A stretch of 64,000 nt of DNA. It comes from Harmothoe impar (taxonomy: Eukaryota; Annelida; Polychaeta; Phyllodocida; Polynoidae). A program made the translations under genes and the position numbers. The DNA is taken from the NCBI GenBank assembly GCA_947462335.1, contig OX381721.1, forward strand, positions 40,946,488 to 41,010,487, read 5' to 3'. The notes beneath the pieces were generated by a model, which was not told where the DNA came from, did no database searches, and saw only the letters and a program-made list of their open reading frames with translations. Below are positions 41,512 to 51,604 of the stretch, one piece after another. Each line of letters opens with the position of its first letter. Within the stretch, counting starts at the first letter, position 1.

Positions 41512-41765
41512 TATCTAGTGGCTACTTTTTCGATAGAACATACAATTATTGAGTATCATTGAGATTATAATCTGTAGTTCCCCCAGCCCATCATATTGCC
41601 TCAGGTGACTGGGTCCTGTATCATTTATAGAACCTTCAGAAAGGCCTGGATATTGAGATTCAGATGTAAACAAATTTCAACAATAGCAGATCTACATACA
41701 TTATCCTTTACTGAAATAAAACATCTTAGTGCTCAATTTATCAGCAACTGACACTTCATATAGTG

Positions 41766-41807
41766 ATATATATATATGTATATATATATATATACATATA
41801 TATATAT
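41766..41807. repeat. (TA)n microsatellite
   Basis: About 42 bp of TA dinucleotides interrupted by single G or C, nearly palindromic as a whole. Confidence 0.95.
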
Positions 41808-41899
41808 GGGGTGAATTTCCAGTGATCTCTGTGGCCCCTAGATAACTGTCTCTATTTGGGATGGTGGTTGCTGTAAACAGAAAATGCAACACTGCTTGT

Positions 41900-42285
41900 T
41901 CCCTTAAACAGGTCTGTGGTCCATCCACACAGGCCTTGAGAGCTCATTGGGTAAACTTGAAGATTCTTTGCTCCAAGGCTGCTATGTTATTATAAATAGA
42001 GAATGTGGCACTGATCAATAAGTAAACACACACATGGGCACTATAGGAGAACTACACTGGGATCCTCCATGTAACATGAATCACATGTTCCCTATTCCTG
42101 TCTGTTCTCAATCCACATGGGTCCCCTCTCATTTTTACCAATGCCCAGGTGCCCTGCCCATATCCATATACTGACCCTCAAAGGAATGGTTGAATTTGCC
42201 CCAGTGGGTTCAGGCTATGGCGTGGTCAGCAGTATTGGCAGGACTTATTTCATAGGCTTAGGAAAGGGTAATTACAGTGAGTATA
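41900..42285 (+). repeat. Module block alpha, copy at 41.9 kb
   Basis: Partner of 29399-29790 (CATCCACACAGGCCTTGAGA, TTGCTCCAAGGCTGC, CATATCCATATACTGACC). The match ends exactly at the TTAA of 42286. Confidence 0.75.
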
Positions 42286-43990
42286 TTAACTGCTGGCATT
42301 GAAAAATATATTTTTGGCCTTAACCACTGGCCCTATGCCATAAAAATATGAAATTGATTACAGGTGATGCCCTGGGATAGTGGGTACCCAGGTAACAAAG
42401 AACGTTAATCAAACGTTGAATAACGTTGATTGAAGGTTAACCTGTCAACATCAAGTGAAAAACGTTAAATTAACGTTAAATTAACTATGCCTTAATTACC
42501 TCCATTGAATGAGGTTGTTTCAACGTCAAATGGATGTTCAGTAAATAACGTTTTTCTGGTTGAGGTTGGATAAATGTTAACTGGATAAACCTTTGTGAAT
42601 AACGTTGTTTTAACGTTACAATAACGTTTTTTAACCACCCTAACCTACCACGTGCTACAAATATCCCCTATTGTCGCACATTGCAATATATGTTTCTGCT
42701 GTGTGCTTGAAATATAGAATATTTTATTGAATGAAATGTTGACATATGGTTCTCTACCCCTTATATTTTTCATGTTCTATATAATCAGATGCTAAATTTA
42801 TGTACTTGTTCCATAAAACATCTAGCATGTCATTTCAGTGTTAACCCCCATAGGAAATAGGAAATGAGCATAATTAGATAAATATGATATCAATGAACAT
42901 AGCATATTGTTCATAAGATTCCTGTATACATACATGATTAATTATTATGTGATAGTTCATTGAACAGTAATAACAGAGACAAAATATATTTTTCTATCTA
43001 GCGTTGCAAACACTATAAACGATTTAGGGTATCAACTTGTCTGGTTCGTGGTTATGACCTGATTTATATCTGCAATTTTCCCTGTAGTCTACTTGATGCA
43101 GTAGCATATTTCCACAATTTCATTTAGAAATGCATGATGCAATTATCAAGACAATATTGACAGGAAATTGAATAAACGTTCAAATAACGTTAATTCAGCG
43201 TTATTTTGTGGTTCCAATGTGTCTCACCAGATGGCATTTTTGTTGCTGATAGGAATAAGCTAGGAATACACTGGGTACTGCGACGTATTAATTACCCTTT
43301 ACAAGCTATGATAACTATGGCAACATTATTTCTATTAACCATAGCATTGACATTTATCATTTAAACATGTCTGAGCAAAAATTCTCATTTAAATGATGAT
43401 ATTATTACCTATACTGTGATATAAGATATGTAAACACCCATCTCTTGGAATTCTGAGTTAGATATATCAAACCTGGCACCCTTATATGTCCAAGAACATT
43501 GGACTTATTAAACAATGAATTATTTAAAGATGAATAATTGTGAAAGCAAATGTTGAATAATCATCAAATAAAGGTCAAATAGAAGTTAGCCAACTTACCA
43601 GGATACTACTAACGTTAATTTGACATTAAATTAACCTCATATCAACCTTCTGTTAACGCTTCAGAGAAATATATGGCATTAAGGGAAGGTTATACTTAAG
43701 TTGAGCAATCTAACATTGTTCTCTGTACGTTAATAAACGTTTTATCAACGTTCAACTAACGTCAAATTAACATCAAATCAACCTAATATTCACGTTAAGA
43801 AAACGTTGGATTGAGTCCACGATTTTAACTGCAATCTCACGTCATTTCCTACGGTTAATCTAACCTATTATGAACGTTAGATTAACGTTGAATTAACGTT
43901 TTTTTGTTAGCTGGGTAAGGAGTGAAATACTTGTATTGGATGTGGAATTTTCAATTTCCGGACACGGAAACATAGTATCTACGTAGGAAT
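42286..43990 (+). mobile_element. TTAA-type MITE split by a second transposon
   Basis: 42286-42384 (TTAACTGCTGGCATTGAAAA, CCTTAACCACTGGCCCTATG, CCCTGGGATAGTGG) and 43918-43965 (AGGAGTGAAAT, TTGTATTGGA) are the two sides of a relative of 14799-15147. Between them sits the 1.53-kb element at 42387. The right end (AAAGGGTTAA) was not found, so the outer element is truncated to the right. Confidence 0.75.
42387..43915 (+). mobile_element. 1.53-kb AACGTT-rich transposon nested in a MITE
   Basis: Flanked by TA (42385-42386 and 43916-43917). The left end CCCAGGTAACAAAGAACGTT mirrors the right end AACGTTTTTTTGTTAGCTGGG with about 3 in 4 positions matching over 30 bp. Both subterminal zones (42400-42640 and 43590-43910) are crowded with AACGTT, a self-complementary hexamer, spaced about 10-25 bp, while the centre is plain AT-rich DNA with only a small cluster near 43180. 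No transposase frame. The AACGTT words could be transposase-binding sites; that is inference. Confidence 0.85.
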
Positions 43991-44220
43991 TTTTTATGCC
44001 GAAGTGGTGGCGTAGCCACCTGGTGGTGCCGCCAGGCACCACGAGAACGAGGTATATGATGTTTGCACTTTACCAGAAGTCAGAACGGGCGCCGCCATCT
44101 TGGATTGTGCCGCCATCTTGGATGAAGGTTTCACAACACAAATTTATGCTATGTGATAACAATAATATAAATCAACCTTTGATAGTTCCTGAGGTTGATT
44201 ATAATTATACCTACCCCCCC
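43990..44220 (+). other. GC-richer segment with small inverted repeats
   Basis: GGTGGCGTAGCCACC and GGTGGTGCCGCCAGGCACCA form small hairpins, and GCCGCCATCTTGGAT is repeated twice in tandem (44090-44125). No function inferred. Confidence 0.5.
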
Positions 44221-44940
44221 TAATATGGACCCAAGGAATTCAATGGTTCTTACGGTTTGTTGCTCATACAGCTGGTTGCCTAGAAACGGCTATTCTAATT
44301 GTTTATCTGCCTAGCAACACACATTTCCATGGTCCTAAGGTTGAATATAATCATACCTACCCCCCCCCTAATATGGACCCAAGGAATCTAATGGTTCTAT
44401 CGGTTTGTTGCTAATCCAGCTGGTTGCCTAGCTGCCTAGCAATGACAATTCTAATTGTTTATCTGCCTAGCAACACACATTTCCATGGTCCTGAAGTAGA
44501 TTATAATCATACCTACCCCCCCTAATATGGACCCAAGGAATTCAATGGTTCTATCGGTTTGTTGTTCATACAGCTGGTTGCCTAGCAACGGCTATTCTAA
44601 TTGTTTATCTGCCTAGCAACACACATTTCTATGGTCCTAAGGTTGATAATAATCATACCTACCCCCCTAATATGGACCCAAGGAATTCAATGGTTCTTTC
44701 GGTTTGTTTCTAATACAGCTGGTTGCCAGCAACGGCTATTCTAATTGTTTATCTGCCTAGCAACGCACATTTCCATGGTCCTAAGGTTGCTTATAATCAA
44801 CCCTACCCCCCTAATATGGACCCAAGGAATTCAATGGTTCTATTAGTTTGTTGCTAATCCGGCTGGTTGCCCAGCAACATCTATTGTATTTGTTTATCTG
44901 CCTAGCAACACACATTTCCTTACCCCCTAACATGGACCCA
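44221..44940 (+). repeat. 148-bp tandem array, about five copies
   Basis: TAATATGGACCCAAGGAATT recurs at 44221, 44369, 44523, 44668, 44812 and, changed, 44928 (spacings 148, 154, 145, 144, 116). Each unit carries TTCAATGGTTCT, GGTTGCCTAGCAAC, TGTTTATCTGCCTAGCAACA and CATTTCCATGGTCC. Copies differ by up to about 15 percent. Confidence 0.93.
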
Positions 44941-45218
44941 AGGAATTCATAGGAAATGCCATATTAAGTAATATCATTAGTGGGGCGGCATAGCTGCCAT
45001 ATAGTGTGATCTTGTGCATTTTCTCAAGAAATGTCCATCCTTTGCACAGAGGTAGGCAAGTATATAAGGAGTCATTTGCAAGAAATAGGCAATTATGATC
45101 TAGCCTATGAGGGGCCATGGGCCCCTTTTTCAAAATTTGTAGTTCTGAAAATTTGATGAAGATCCAATGCAGGTTTGAATGGTCACACCTTTGTTAATAT
45201 CAAACAGATTTGTCTATG

Positions 45219-45525
45219 ATGACACATGGCTATTGCTGCAATGTCCCACTAATGATCCTGATAGAGCTAGATGGTTTATCCAAGGTCAAGGTCATTTTTC
45301 AAGTTCATAGTTCCAAGGAAAAGGTATGCTTTTCAAATTTTCCATATTACTTTGTTGGTATCAAACTGATGTGTCTATGATGACACATGGCTATTGCTGC
45401 AATGTCCTACTTATGATGCTGATAGAGCTAGATGGTTTACCCAAGGTCAAGGTCATTTTTCAAGGTCATAGTTCTAAGGAAAAGGTATGCTTTTCAAATT
45501 TTACCATATTACTTTGTTTTCTGTA
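45219..45525 (+). repeat. 161-bp tandem duplication inside the left arm
   Basis: GACACATGGCTATTGCTGCA at 45221 and 45382; each copy continues to GAGCTAGATGGTTTA.CCAA and AAGGAAAAGGTATGCTTTTC. Identity is high, so this is younger than the arms. Confidence 0.85.
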
Positions 45526-45844
45526 GGAAGAATATACTCATATATATGATACAAGGCCTTATTGTGCAGCCAATGTTAGGTTACATAATTAGGCTAATTA
45601 ATTGTTTGCATTTAATCAGGGCAATAGCATTGAACTACTTATTGCACATATCTTAGCTATATAAACTAAGAGTTCATTGTGTATAACAAATTACAATTTC
45701 TGGTATATCATCTTTTTACAACACTTAGCCTACCCCTTGCTCTGTGTCCCCTGCCCCCCCCCCCCCCCCTCTTAACCACTGTTAGGTAGAGAACTCTCCC
45801 CTGATCTCCGCTGATATCTCTCTACTGACCAGGTGTATGTATCC

Positions 45845-46375
45845 TGTGCCATCCTGTCCTGCCCTGTCCTGCATTAAGCTGCCCTGTACTGCCCTGTCCT
45901 GCTCTAAGCTGCCCTGTACTGGCCTGTCCTGCTCTAAGCTGCCCTGTACTGCCCTGTCCTGCCTTAAGCTGCCCTGTACTGCCCTGTCCTGCTCTAACCC
46001 AGTGGGCGCAGAACACTGAATCAACATTGATTAACGGTTGTCAATGTTGATTCAATGGTGAATTAATGTTGATTCAACATTGGACTGAATTCTGTCCCCA
46101 CTGGGAAGCTGCCCTGTACTTCCCTGTCCTGCCCTGTCCTGCCCTGTCCTGCCCTGTCCTGCCCTGTCCTGCCTTAAGCTGCCCTATACTGCCCTGTCCT
46201 GCTCTAAACTGCCCTGTGCTGCCCTGTCCTGCTCTAAGCTGCCCTGTACTGCCCTGTCTTGCCTTAAGCTGCCCTGTACTGCCCTGTCCTGCCCTGTCCT
46301 GCCTTAAGCTGCCCTGTGCTGCCCAGTCCTGCCTTAAGCTGCCTTTTACTGCCCTGTGCCGTCCTGCATTACGCT
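45845..46375 (+). repeat. 10/30-bp CCCTGTCCTG minisatellite
   Basis: Ten-base words (GCCCTGTACT, GCCCTGTCCT, GCTCTAAGCT or GCCTTAAGCT) alternate to give a 30-bp higher-order unit. As 30 is divisible by three, frames stay open on both strands with a ten-residue period; these are not genes. The array is cut by a 108-bp insertion at 45998-46105. Confidence 0.95.
45998..46105 (+). mobile_element. Miniature CCCAGTGGG element, copy 1
   Basis: Starts CCCAGTGGGCGCAGAA and ends TTCTGTCCCCACTGGG. The interior is repeated TTGATTCAACATTG-type words. It interrupts the minisatellite so that GCTCTAA is followed, after the element, by AAGCTGCC, giving a 2-bp AA duplication of the unit GCTCTAAGCTGCC. Confidence 0.85.
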
Positions 46376-46479
46376 CCCAGTGGGCACAAAATTCTGTTTA
46401 ACATTGAACGTTTAATCAACATTGAACCCCAATTGATGATGATTTATTAATCTTGATTCAAGTTTCTGTGTCCACTGGG
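46376..46479 (+). mobile_element. Miniature CCCAGTGGG element, copy 2
   Basis: From CCCAGTGGGCACAAAATTCT to CTGTGTCCACTGGG, with CT before and CT after, again a 2-bp duplication. The interior has AACATTGAACGTTTAATCAA, which resembles the AACGTT words of the larger element at 42387, and both share CCCAG/CTGGG termini, suggesting one family. Confidence 0.8.
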
Positions 46480-46664
46480 CTGTGCTGCCATGTAGCACCA
46501 TGTGCTTCCACTTGCTTTCCTGTGCCACCCTATGCTGCCCTGTGATACTCCATGTTCTGGACTGTGCTGCCAGAGGCAGGCAAAAGTTGGTACCTTGCAA
46601 ATGCCAGAATGGAAGTATGAGGGTCTGCAAATCCAAAAGGCAAATGTTTAATATACAGGCCTCT

Positions 46665-47690
46665 GCAATTCCATGGGTGATTAGGCAATTCTATGGCTGC
46701 CTATGCAATTCCCTCACTATACATTGTTGTCTGTACAATTCCATTGGTGTCTACGCAATTCCAAAAGTGCCTATGCAATTCCGTTGATGCTTATGCAATT
46801 ACATCCTGCTGCTCTGCCACTCTCACCACTGCCACTCTTCCAAACTGCCTCTCTTGCTGCTGCAAGGTGCCTATGCAAACCTGTTAATACATGTGCAATT
46901 CCATGGGTGCCTGTGCAATTCCATTGGTGCCTATGCAATTCCATGGGTGCCTATGCAATTCCATTGGTGCCGATGCAATTCTATGGGTGCCTATGCAATT
47001 CCATGGGTGCCCATGCAATTCTATAGGTGCCTATGCAATTCTATTGGTGCCTATGCAATTCCATAGGTGCCTATGCACTTCCATTGGTGCCAATGCAATT
47101 CCATTGGTGCCTATGCAATTCTGTTGATGTCTATGCAATTCCATGGGTGCCTGTGCAATTCCATTGGTGCCTATGCAATTCCATTGGCGCCTATGCAATT
47201 CCATTGGTGCTTATGCAATTCCATGGGTGCTTATGCAATTCCATGGGTGCTTTTGCAATTCCACTGGGGCACATGCAATTCCCTTGTGCCTATGCAATTC
47301 CACAGGTGCTTATGAAATTCCATTGGTGCCTATGCAATTCTGATGATGCCTATGCAATTCCATGGGTACCTGTACAATTCCATTGGTGCCTATGCAATTA
47401 CATTGGTGCTTATGCAACTCATTGGTGCCTATACAATTCCATAGGTGCTTAAATGCAATTCTATTGGTGCCTATGCAAGTCCCTTGTGCCTATGCAATTC
47501 CATGGGTGCTTATGCAATTACATTGGTGCCTCTGCAATTCTGTTGATGTATATGCAATTCCATGGGTGCCTGTGCAATTACATTGGTGCCTTTGCAATTC
47601 CATAGGTGCCTATGCAATGCCATGGGTGCCGCTGCAATGCCATGGGTGCCGCTGCAATTCCATGAGTGCTTATGCAATTCAATGGATGTA
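46665..47690 (+). repeat. 20-bp minisatellite, about 50 copies
   Basis: Consensus TATGCAATTCCATTGGTGCC with an exact 20-bp period over most of the block; the commonest variants are CCATGGGTGCC and CTATTGGTGCC. A 60-bp non-repeat island sits near 46800-46870. Because 20 is not a multiple of three, each frame cycles through the same three peptides and stays open for about 100-140 codons. These frames are by-products. Confidence 0.97.
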
Positions 47691-47699
47691 CCTAAGATG

Positions 47700-48040
47700 C
47701 CTTTATGTACCTAGGAAATCAATGTGAATACAGCTACACTGTAGATATTCTAGCCCATATCACCTTCCCTTACCATAATACTGCCCCTTGCCTGCTCTCA
47801 TAGCTGATAGTGGATTATAGCCACATGATCATTTGTCATCAGATTATCCCTGGTCAATTGCATTACTATTATACTGAGCTATTGGCCTGATTAAACTGGA
47901 ATAATCAAGCAAAATGTATGTATACAATGCCTCCTTCATTACATAGTAGCTCTAACAGCCTTTTAAATTTACATATGTTTTAATCAGTGTTAGTTTTGCA
48001 CAGAAATAAATCTTGTATCTTTTTCATTGAGAATTACCAT
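47700..48040. other. No feature recognised
   Basis: AT-rich link between the 20-bp array and the right inverted arm. Confidence 0.5.
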
Positions 48041-48456
48041 ATTTGGGAGTTTTGACCTTGGAAAATGACCTTGACCTTGAGTATGTTTCTGTAGATCATA
48101 AGGGTCATACCTTAGCTACATTTCTATGTAGTAATAGACAGAGACATTCCATATTTATATGCCTATGCCATTTGGAAGAGAAGTAGCCAACCCAACAGCA
48201 GCCATTTTGAAAGATGGCCACCACACTTTTCCTGTGCCAGATCTAGGTTGCCTATTTCTTGCGAATTGATCAATATATATTAGCCAATGACTGTGGGAAG
48301 TTTGGTAGCTTCTTGAAAAAATGCACATTGGATCAGCTATGCCGCCCCACTACATCCTTTCCCCTGATAACCCCTTCCCGGCCCTGCTTTTTTTGGTGTC
48401 TTGAATGGGTTCCCTTCAAACATACCAACCATGTAGACATTATGTTTCTTCGAATG

Positions 48457-48528
48457 CAAGAATTGCGGTTGTTGCCGCGTATAAAAATGCCTGAGGCATT
48501 TTTCACGCGGCAACAACCGCAATTCTTG
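48457..48528. repeat. Strong hairpin, 24-bp perfect arms plus inner stem
   Basis: CAAGAATTGCGGTTGTTGCC continuing GCGT is mirrored exactly by ACGC and GGCAACAACCGCAATTCTTG. Inside, AAAAATGCC, TGA, GGCATTTTT extends the stem with a small bulge, so nearly the entire 72 bp folds on itself with a 3-base loop. It lies about 100 bp outside the right foldback arm. Confidence 0.92.
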
Positions 48529-48982
48529 TTTTGGATTGCTTCAAAAATATCTAAGTAGATCATTTTCATTAGCACACCCATGGGGTTCCTTTTTAAATGT
48601 GAAGACCCCATTGCGCAGTATTGCTTCTCATTCCAAGTGGGGTGAGGAGGTAAGCAGATTCAACCGAGATGTACAAATTCCCATCTCTGGTTGATTCTTG
48701 TGTGAATTTTAAAACATCTCTAGTCGATTTCTTTGCTAATGTCTTATGCTACTATATGATGTCTGATATTCTCCTGTAATAAAACAAATGTGCTCTGGCA
48801 ATGTACATACTCCCTCCTCCACCCTGCTCTGTTAATTGAATGATCCAGATAGAAACATTATGATGCTTTTTATTTGTAATCTTACAATTTTTGTTCTAAT
48901 GATTGTAAAAAAACACTATTGTTAGTATCATGGGATTATTGTTAAAGCCAAGTAGTGTTGGGAGAAGAGAAATGAGATAATG

Positions 48983-49042
48983 TTAACTCTTTAGGGCCGA
49001 GCATCAATTATAGCATGGCCTATAGTCATCATAAAGGGTTAA
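48983..49042 (+). mobile_element. 60-bp TTAA-bounded mini-element
   Basis: TTAACTCTTTAGGGCCGAGC at the left and ATAAAGGGTTAA at the right resemble the ends of the TTAA elements at 14799 and 41277. At 60 bp it is either a deeply deleted member or a coincidence; the paralogue near 31845 lacks most of it. Confidence 0.5.
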
Positions 49043-49087
49043 TGCTTTGGTGATTTTACATGAATGCACTAAGTTACTAGACCATAC

Positions 49088-49158
49088 TATTTCACTTCTC
49101 CCTCAGTCACTGCAATCTTAGTGACTAAGATTGCAGTGACTGAGGGAGAAGTGAAATA
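49088..49158. repeat. Perfect 71-bp palindrome, 35-bp arms, 1-bp centre
   Basis: TATTTCACTTCTCCCTCAGT and onward to CTTAGT is followed by a single G and the exact inverse complement, ending GAGAAGTGAAATA. The paralogue at 31858-31893 has only the right arm (ACTAAGATTG.AGTGACTGAG). Confidence 0.95.
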
Positions 49159-49409
49159 ATATGATCTATTCCCAGTTTGTTCTCAGTAGTGGAGCCTGTA
49201 TGCATACTTCTGGTTCAGTCTAGGCTGAGGTTCAAACTCACCACAGAGAGCTCAAATAGACAATGACCAATGATAAGTTAACCGATACTGTGCCCTTGGG
49301 TTACTATTGTGTTGGCCACCATTCATTATACGGTTCCACAATGATCAAGATAGCTCTGAGCAGAGTCCTGAGTTTTAGATAACATTCTCAGTTTATTGTC
49401 AAAAGGGAA

Positions 49410-50414
49410 GAAGGGTACTCACATAGCTATCCTAGTGGACTTTTTGTTTCCTCGTTAAAGCCTTTGGCCTGTGTGACAGAATGTAGTTAGGGTGTATTAG
49501 GTGACATTGTTCAGGCAGAGTTACATCACTGGCCAATAATTTCTGGTGAAGATGTTGCTCGTTTATTTTTCTTCCTAAATATTAGACACAGGATGGCCTT
49601 ACACAATTTAAGAAAAAGTTTAACATAATATACTACAGCATTCCCTGTACTGGATCTTTAGTCAGAATCATGCTTCTGGACATCAATTTAGATCAGGTGA
49701 TGTCTGAAGGATTCATCATTAAGATACCCTACTGAAACCTGATCATTTCTAACGAGGCCCCTTCCTCTCCATATTGTCAGCAGTTTCCCGATTAAAATAG
49801 GATTCCCTACAGCACTTGATAACTTAGGTAGATATAATGATATTGTGGACAATGTTATTGAAAATGAATCAATCACCATTGATTAATAACGCCTCTGAGC
49901 ATTTCAAATTGCAAATACCCTTGAATCTTACTTTACATATAGAGTTCAGAGTAATTTATTAAACAAAGTGGGCATCTCTAAATTGACATTTTATGTCTAA
50001 ACTATAGGTCATCTACCATAGCACTCCTTTGTATGATAGGTAACGTGTGCAAAGTAGTTTAATTAATAACCCAATAAGAAATCCAGAAATTCCTGAATCG
50101 TAGATATGAATGCTGCTTTGGTTGGAGTCAATGTGAACCTTCAACCTCTGCTCAGCTACCTAGAAGTCTGAGAGGATGTCAATTTCATGGATGGGTGGCT
50201 TCATCACTTCCCTTTCTACTCATTCACAGAATATTTGACCAGGCTATTACGACAGGGCAAATTTATTTACCTATAGAATACTGTATTCTTTTGTATTCAT
50301 GAAGCCACAGGAGTATCAACTGGTCCTCCTGGGGATAGCTACCTTGTAGGCTCAATCAGATGCTGGAGATAAAGTTCAAGAGGTCTCCGCAGTCCAAGGT
50401 CATAGGGTCATACC
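49410..50414 (+). repeat. Module blocks matching 33640-33850 and 36190-36655
   Basis: 49410-49585 pairs with the first, 49975-50414 with the second (CTACCATAGCACTCCTT, CAACTGGTCCTCC, CAGATGCTGGAGAT, CAAGGTCATAGGGTCATA). The open frame at 49879-49688 is not kept in the partner. Confidence 0.75.
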
Positions 50415-51604
50415 CAGTCAACCAAAATGCATTATTTTACGTCAAAATATTTTTTTTAAAGTTATACCAGCGCCTTCAGCGACTGGATTTTGAAGACAGA
50501 TTAATTCTAGAAAATAAGAGATCTCTTTAATCCGCCATGCCAACTTGCTGGCTAAAATTGGTGGGATGATGAATGTGGCAGTTTATAGTCCTAGAGTGGA
50601 ATCTTTATGGTATAATATCAAAACTACCCCTTTTTAGACCTGGCAGTAGGGGTTCGCAGTAGGTGAGACTGGCGAACTATTGGATGGCTGTTTATATAGA
50701 TCTCTCTGTACATATAATTTTAATAGGCCTATACAGGAATTGTCCAGCCCCCAACGCCCACTATATCTAGGCCTACGTCCCACCCTTGTTTACCCTACAT
50801 TGACCCCCCCCCCGTAATATAGGCCTGGCGACTGGATTTTGGAAACAAAATACTACTTCTAGCCCCCCCCCCCCCCCCACACACACACAGCCCGCCTCCA
50901 TAGGCCGTTGATCAAGCGCGGGAACGGTGACAGCACCAGGCGCTATGTGGGGCAGCGTCCCTCTGCCCCACATAGCGCCTTGTGCTGTCACCAGGGCAAA
51001 GCGTCCTTGACCACGAGGTCGAGCAACCACTCTCCAAGCAGAGTCTCTCGGAGTGGTTTGATTCAGTAGTTTAAGTGGAAATATCTTGACAATCATACAA
51101 TATTTCAATACCAAAGTCACTGTGTGCCATTAAATGGATATTTACTGTGCGATTCCGTTGTATTTGGTCCTCACTTTTCTATAACCATCTTATTCTAGTG
51201 TTATTTCAAATGCCGAAAGAATGGTGGACATAGGGAGGCCTAGATCTGTGAAATTAGGTTGCCAGGCATTCTGTGCGAGAGTATGTGTATTATATCATTT
51301 TTCTTTTAAATACAACTCAGTTTCGAGAATTACTTTAACAGGTATAACAATAGTTATTGTTACATGTGTAATCCTCTAAATATTAATTGAAGAAAATTGG
51401 AGAAAAAAATCGAGTTAGCTTTGAATAAGATACAAAAATTGATCTTGCCTCTTTTGGTTTACCTGTTCCTGTCAAGCACTTAAGCCTAATTCAATGGGGT
51501 GGTACCAGCGAACCAAATAATGTCGTTTTATATAGGGGAATAATGGTTTGCCAGGATCAGGAGCCTTAGACAAACATTATATGATGTTGTATAACACTTT
51601 TTGT
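50415..51604. mobile_element. Insertion of about 1.2 kb relative to the paralogous copy
   Basis: The 36.6-kb copy runs from CAAGGTCATGGGGCCATAGC into CTTAGTCAAATGGCAGGCCC; here about 1.19 kb separates those words. Inside are two GCGACTGGATTTTG segments (50477 and 50827), poly-C tracts (50804-50813 and 50863-50878), the hairpin at 50926-50992 and no coding frame of note. Ends lack obvious inverted repeats, so its class is unknown. Confidence 0.55.
50926..50992. repeat. GC-rich hairpin, 30-bp arms, 7-bp loop
   Basis: GGTGACAGCACCAGGCGCTA then TGTGGGGCAG pairs with CTGCCCCACA, TAGCGCCTTGTGCTGTCACC; one mismatch in 30. It lies inside the extra 1.2 kb. Confidence 0.92.

Larger units (their letters stand above)
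44982..48355. mobile_element. Foldback-like structure: inverted arms enclosing minisatellites
   Basis: Left arm about 44982-45345 and right arm about 48040-48355 are inverse complements in matching order. GTGGGGCGGCATAGCTGCC against GCTATGCCGCCCCAC; GTGCATTTTCTCAAGAAAT against TTCTTGAAAAAATGCAC; CAAGAAATAGGCAATTATGA against TTGCCTATTTCTTGCGAATT; CCAAGGTCAAGGTCATTTT against AAAATGACCTTGACCTTGA. Arms are diverged with several indels. Between them lie a 161-bp duplication and two unrelated minisatellites. Long inverted arms around tandem repeats resemble Foldback-type transposons, but no transposase or target duplication is seen. Confidence 0.6.
48740..49410 (+). repeat. Module blocks gamma-end and delta, copy at 48.7 kb
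   Basis: Aligns with 31405-32140 from CTTATGCTACTATATGATGT onwards. Two differences stand out: a 60-bp TTAA-bounded insert (48983-49042) and an inverted duplication (49088-49158). Confidence 0.75.

Noticed and set aside
46665..47690. Regular repeat array considered as a CRISPR
   Set aside because: Units are contiguous 20-bp repeats with no unique spacers, and the context is a eukaryotic genome.
45782..47727. Open frames with repeated peptides such as ALSCSKLPCT and MQFHWCLCNSIGAYAIP
   Set aside because: Direct by-products of the 10/30-bp and 20-bp minisatellites; no start context, splice sites or non-repeat domain.
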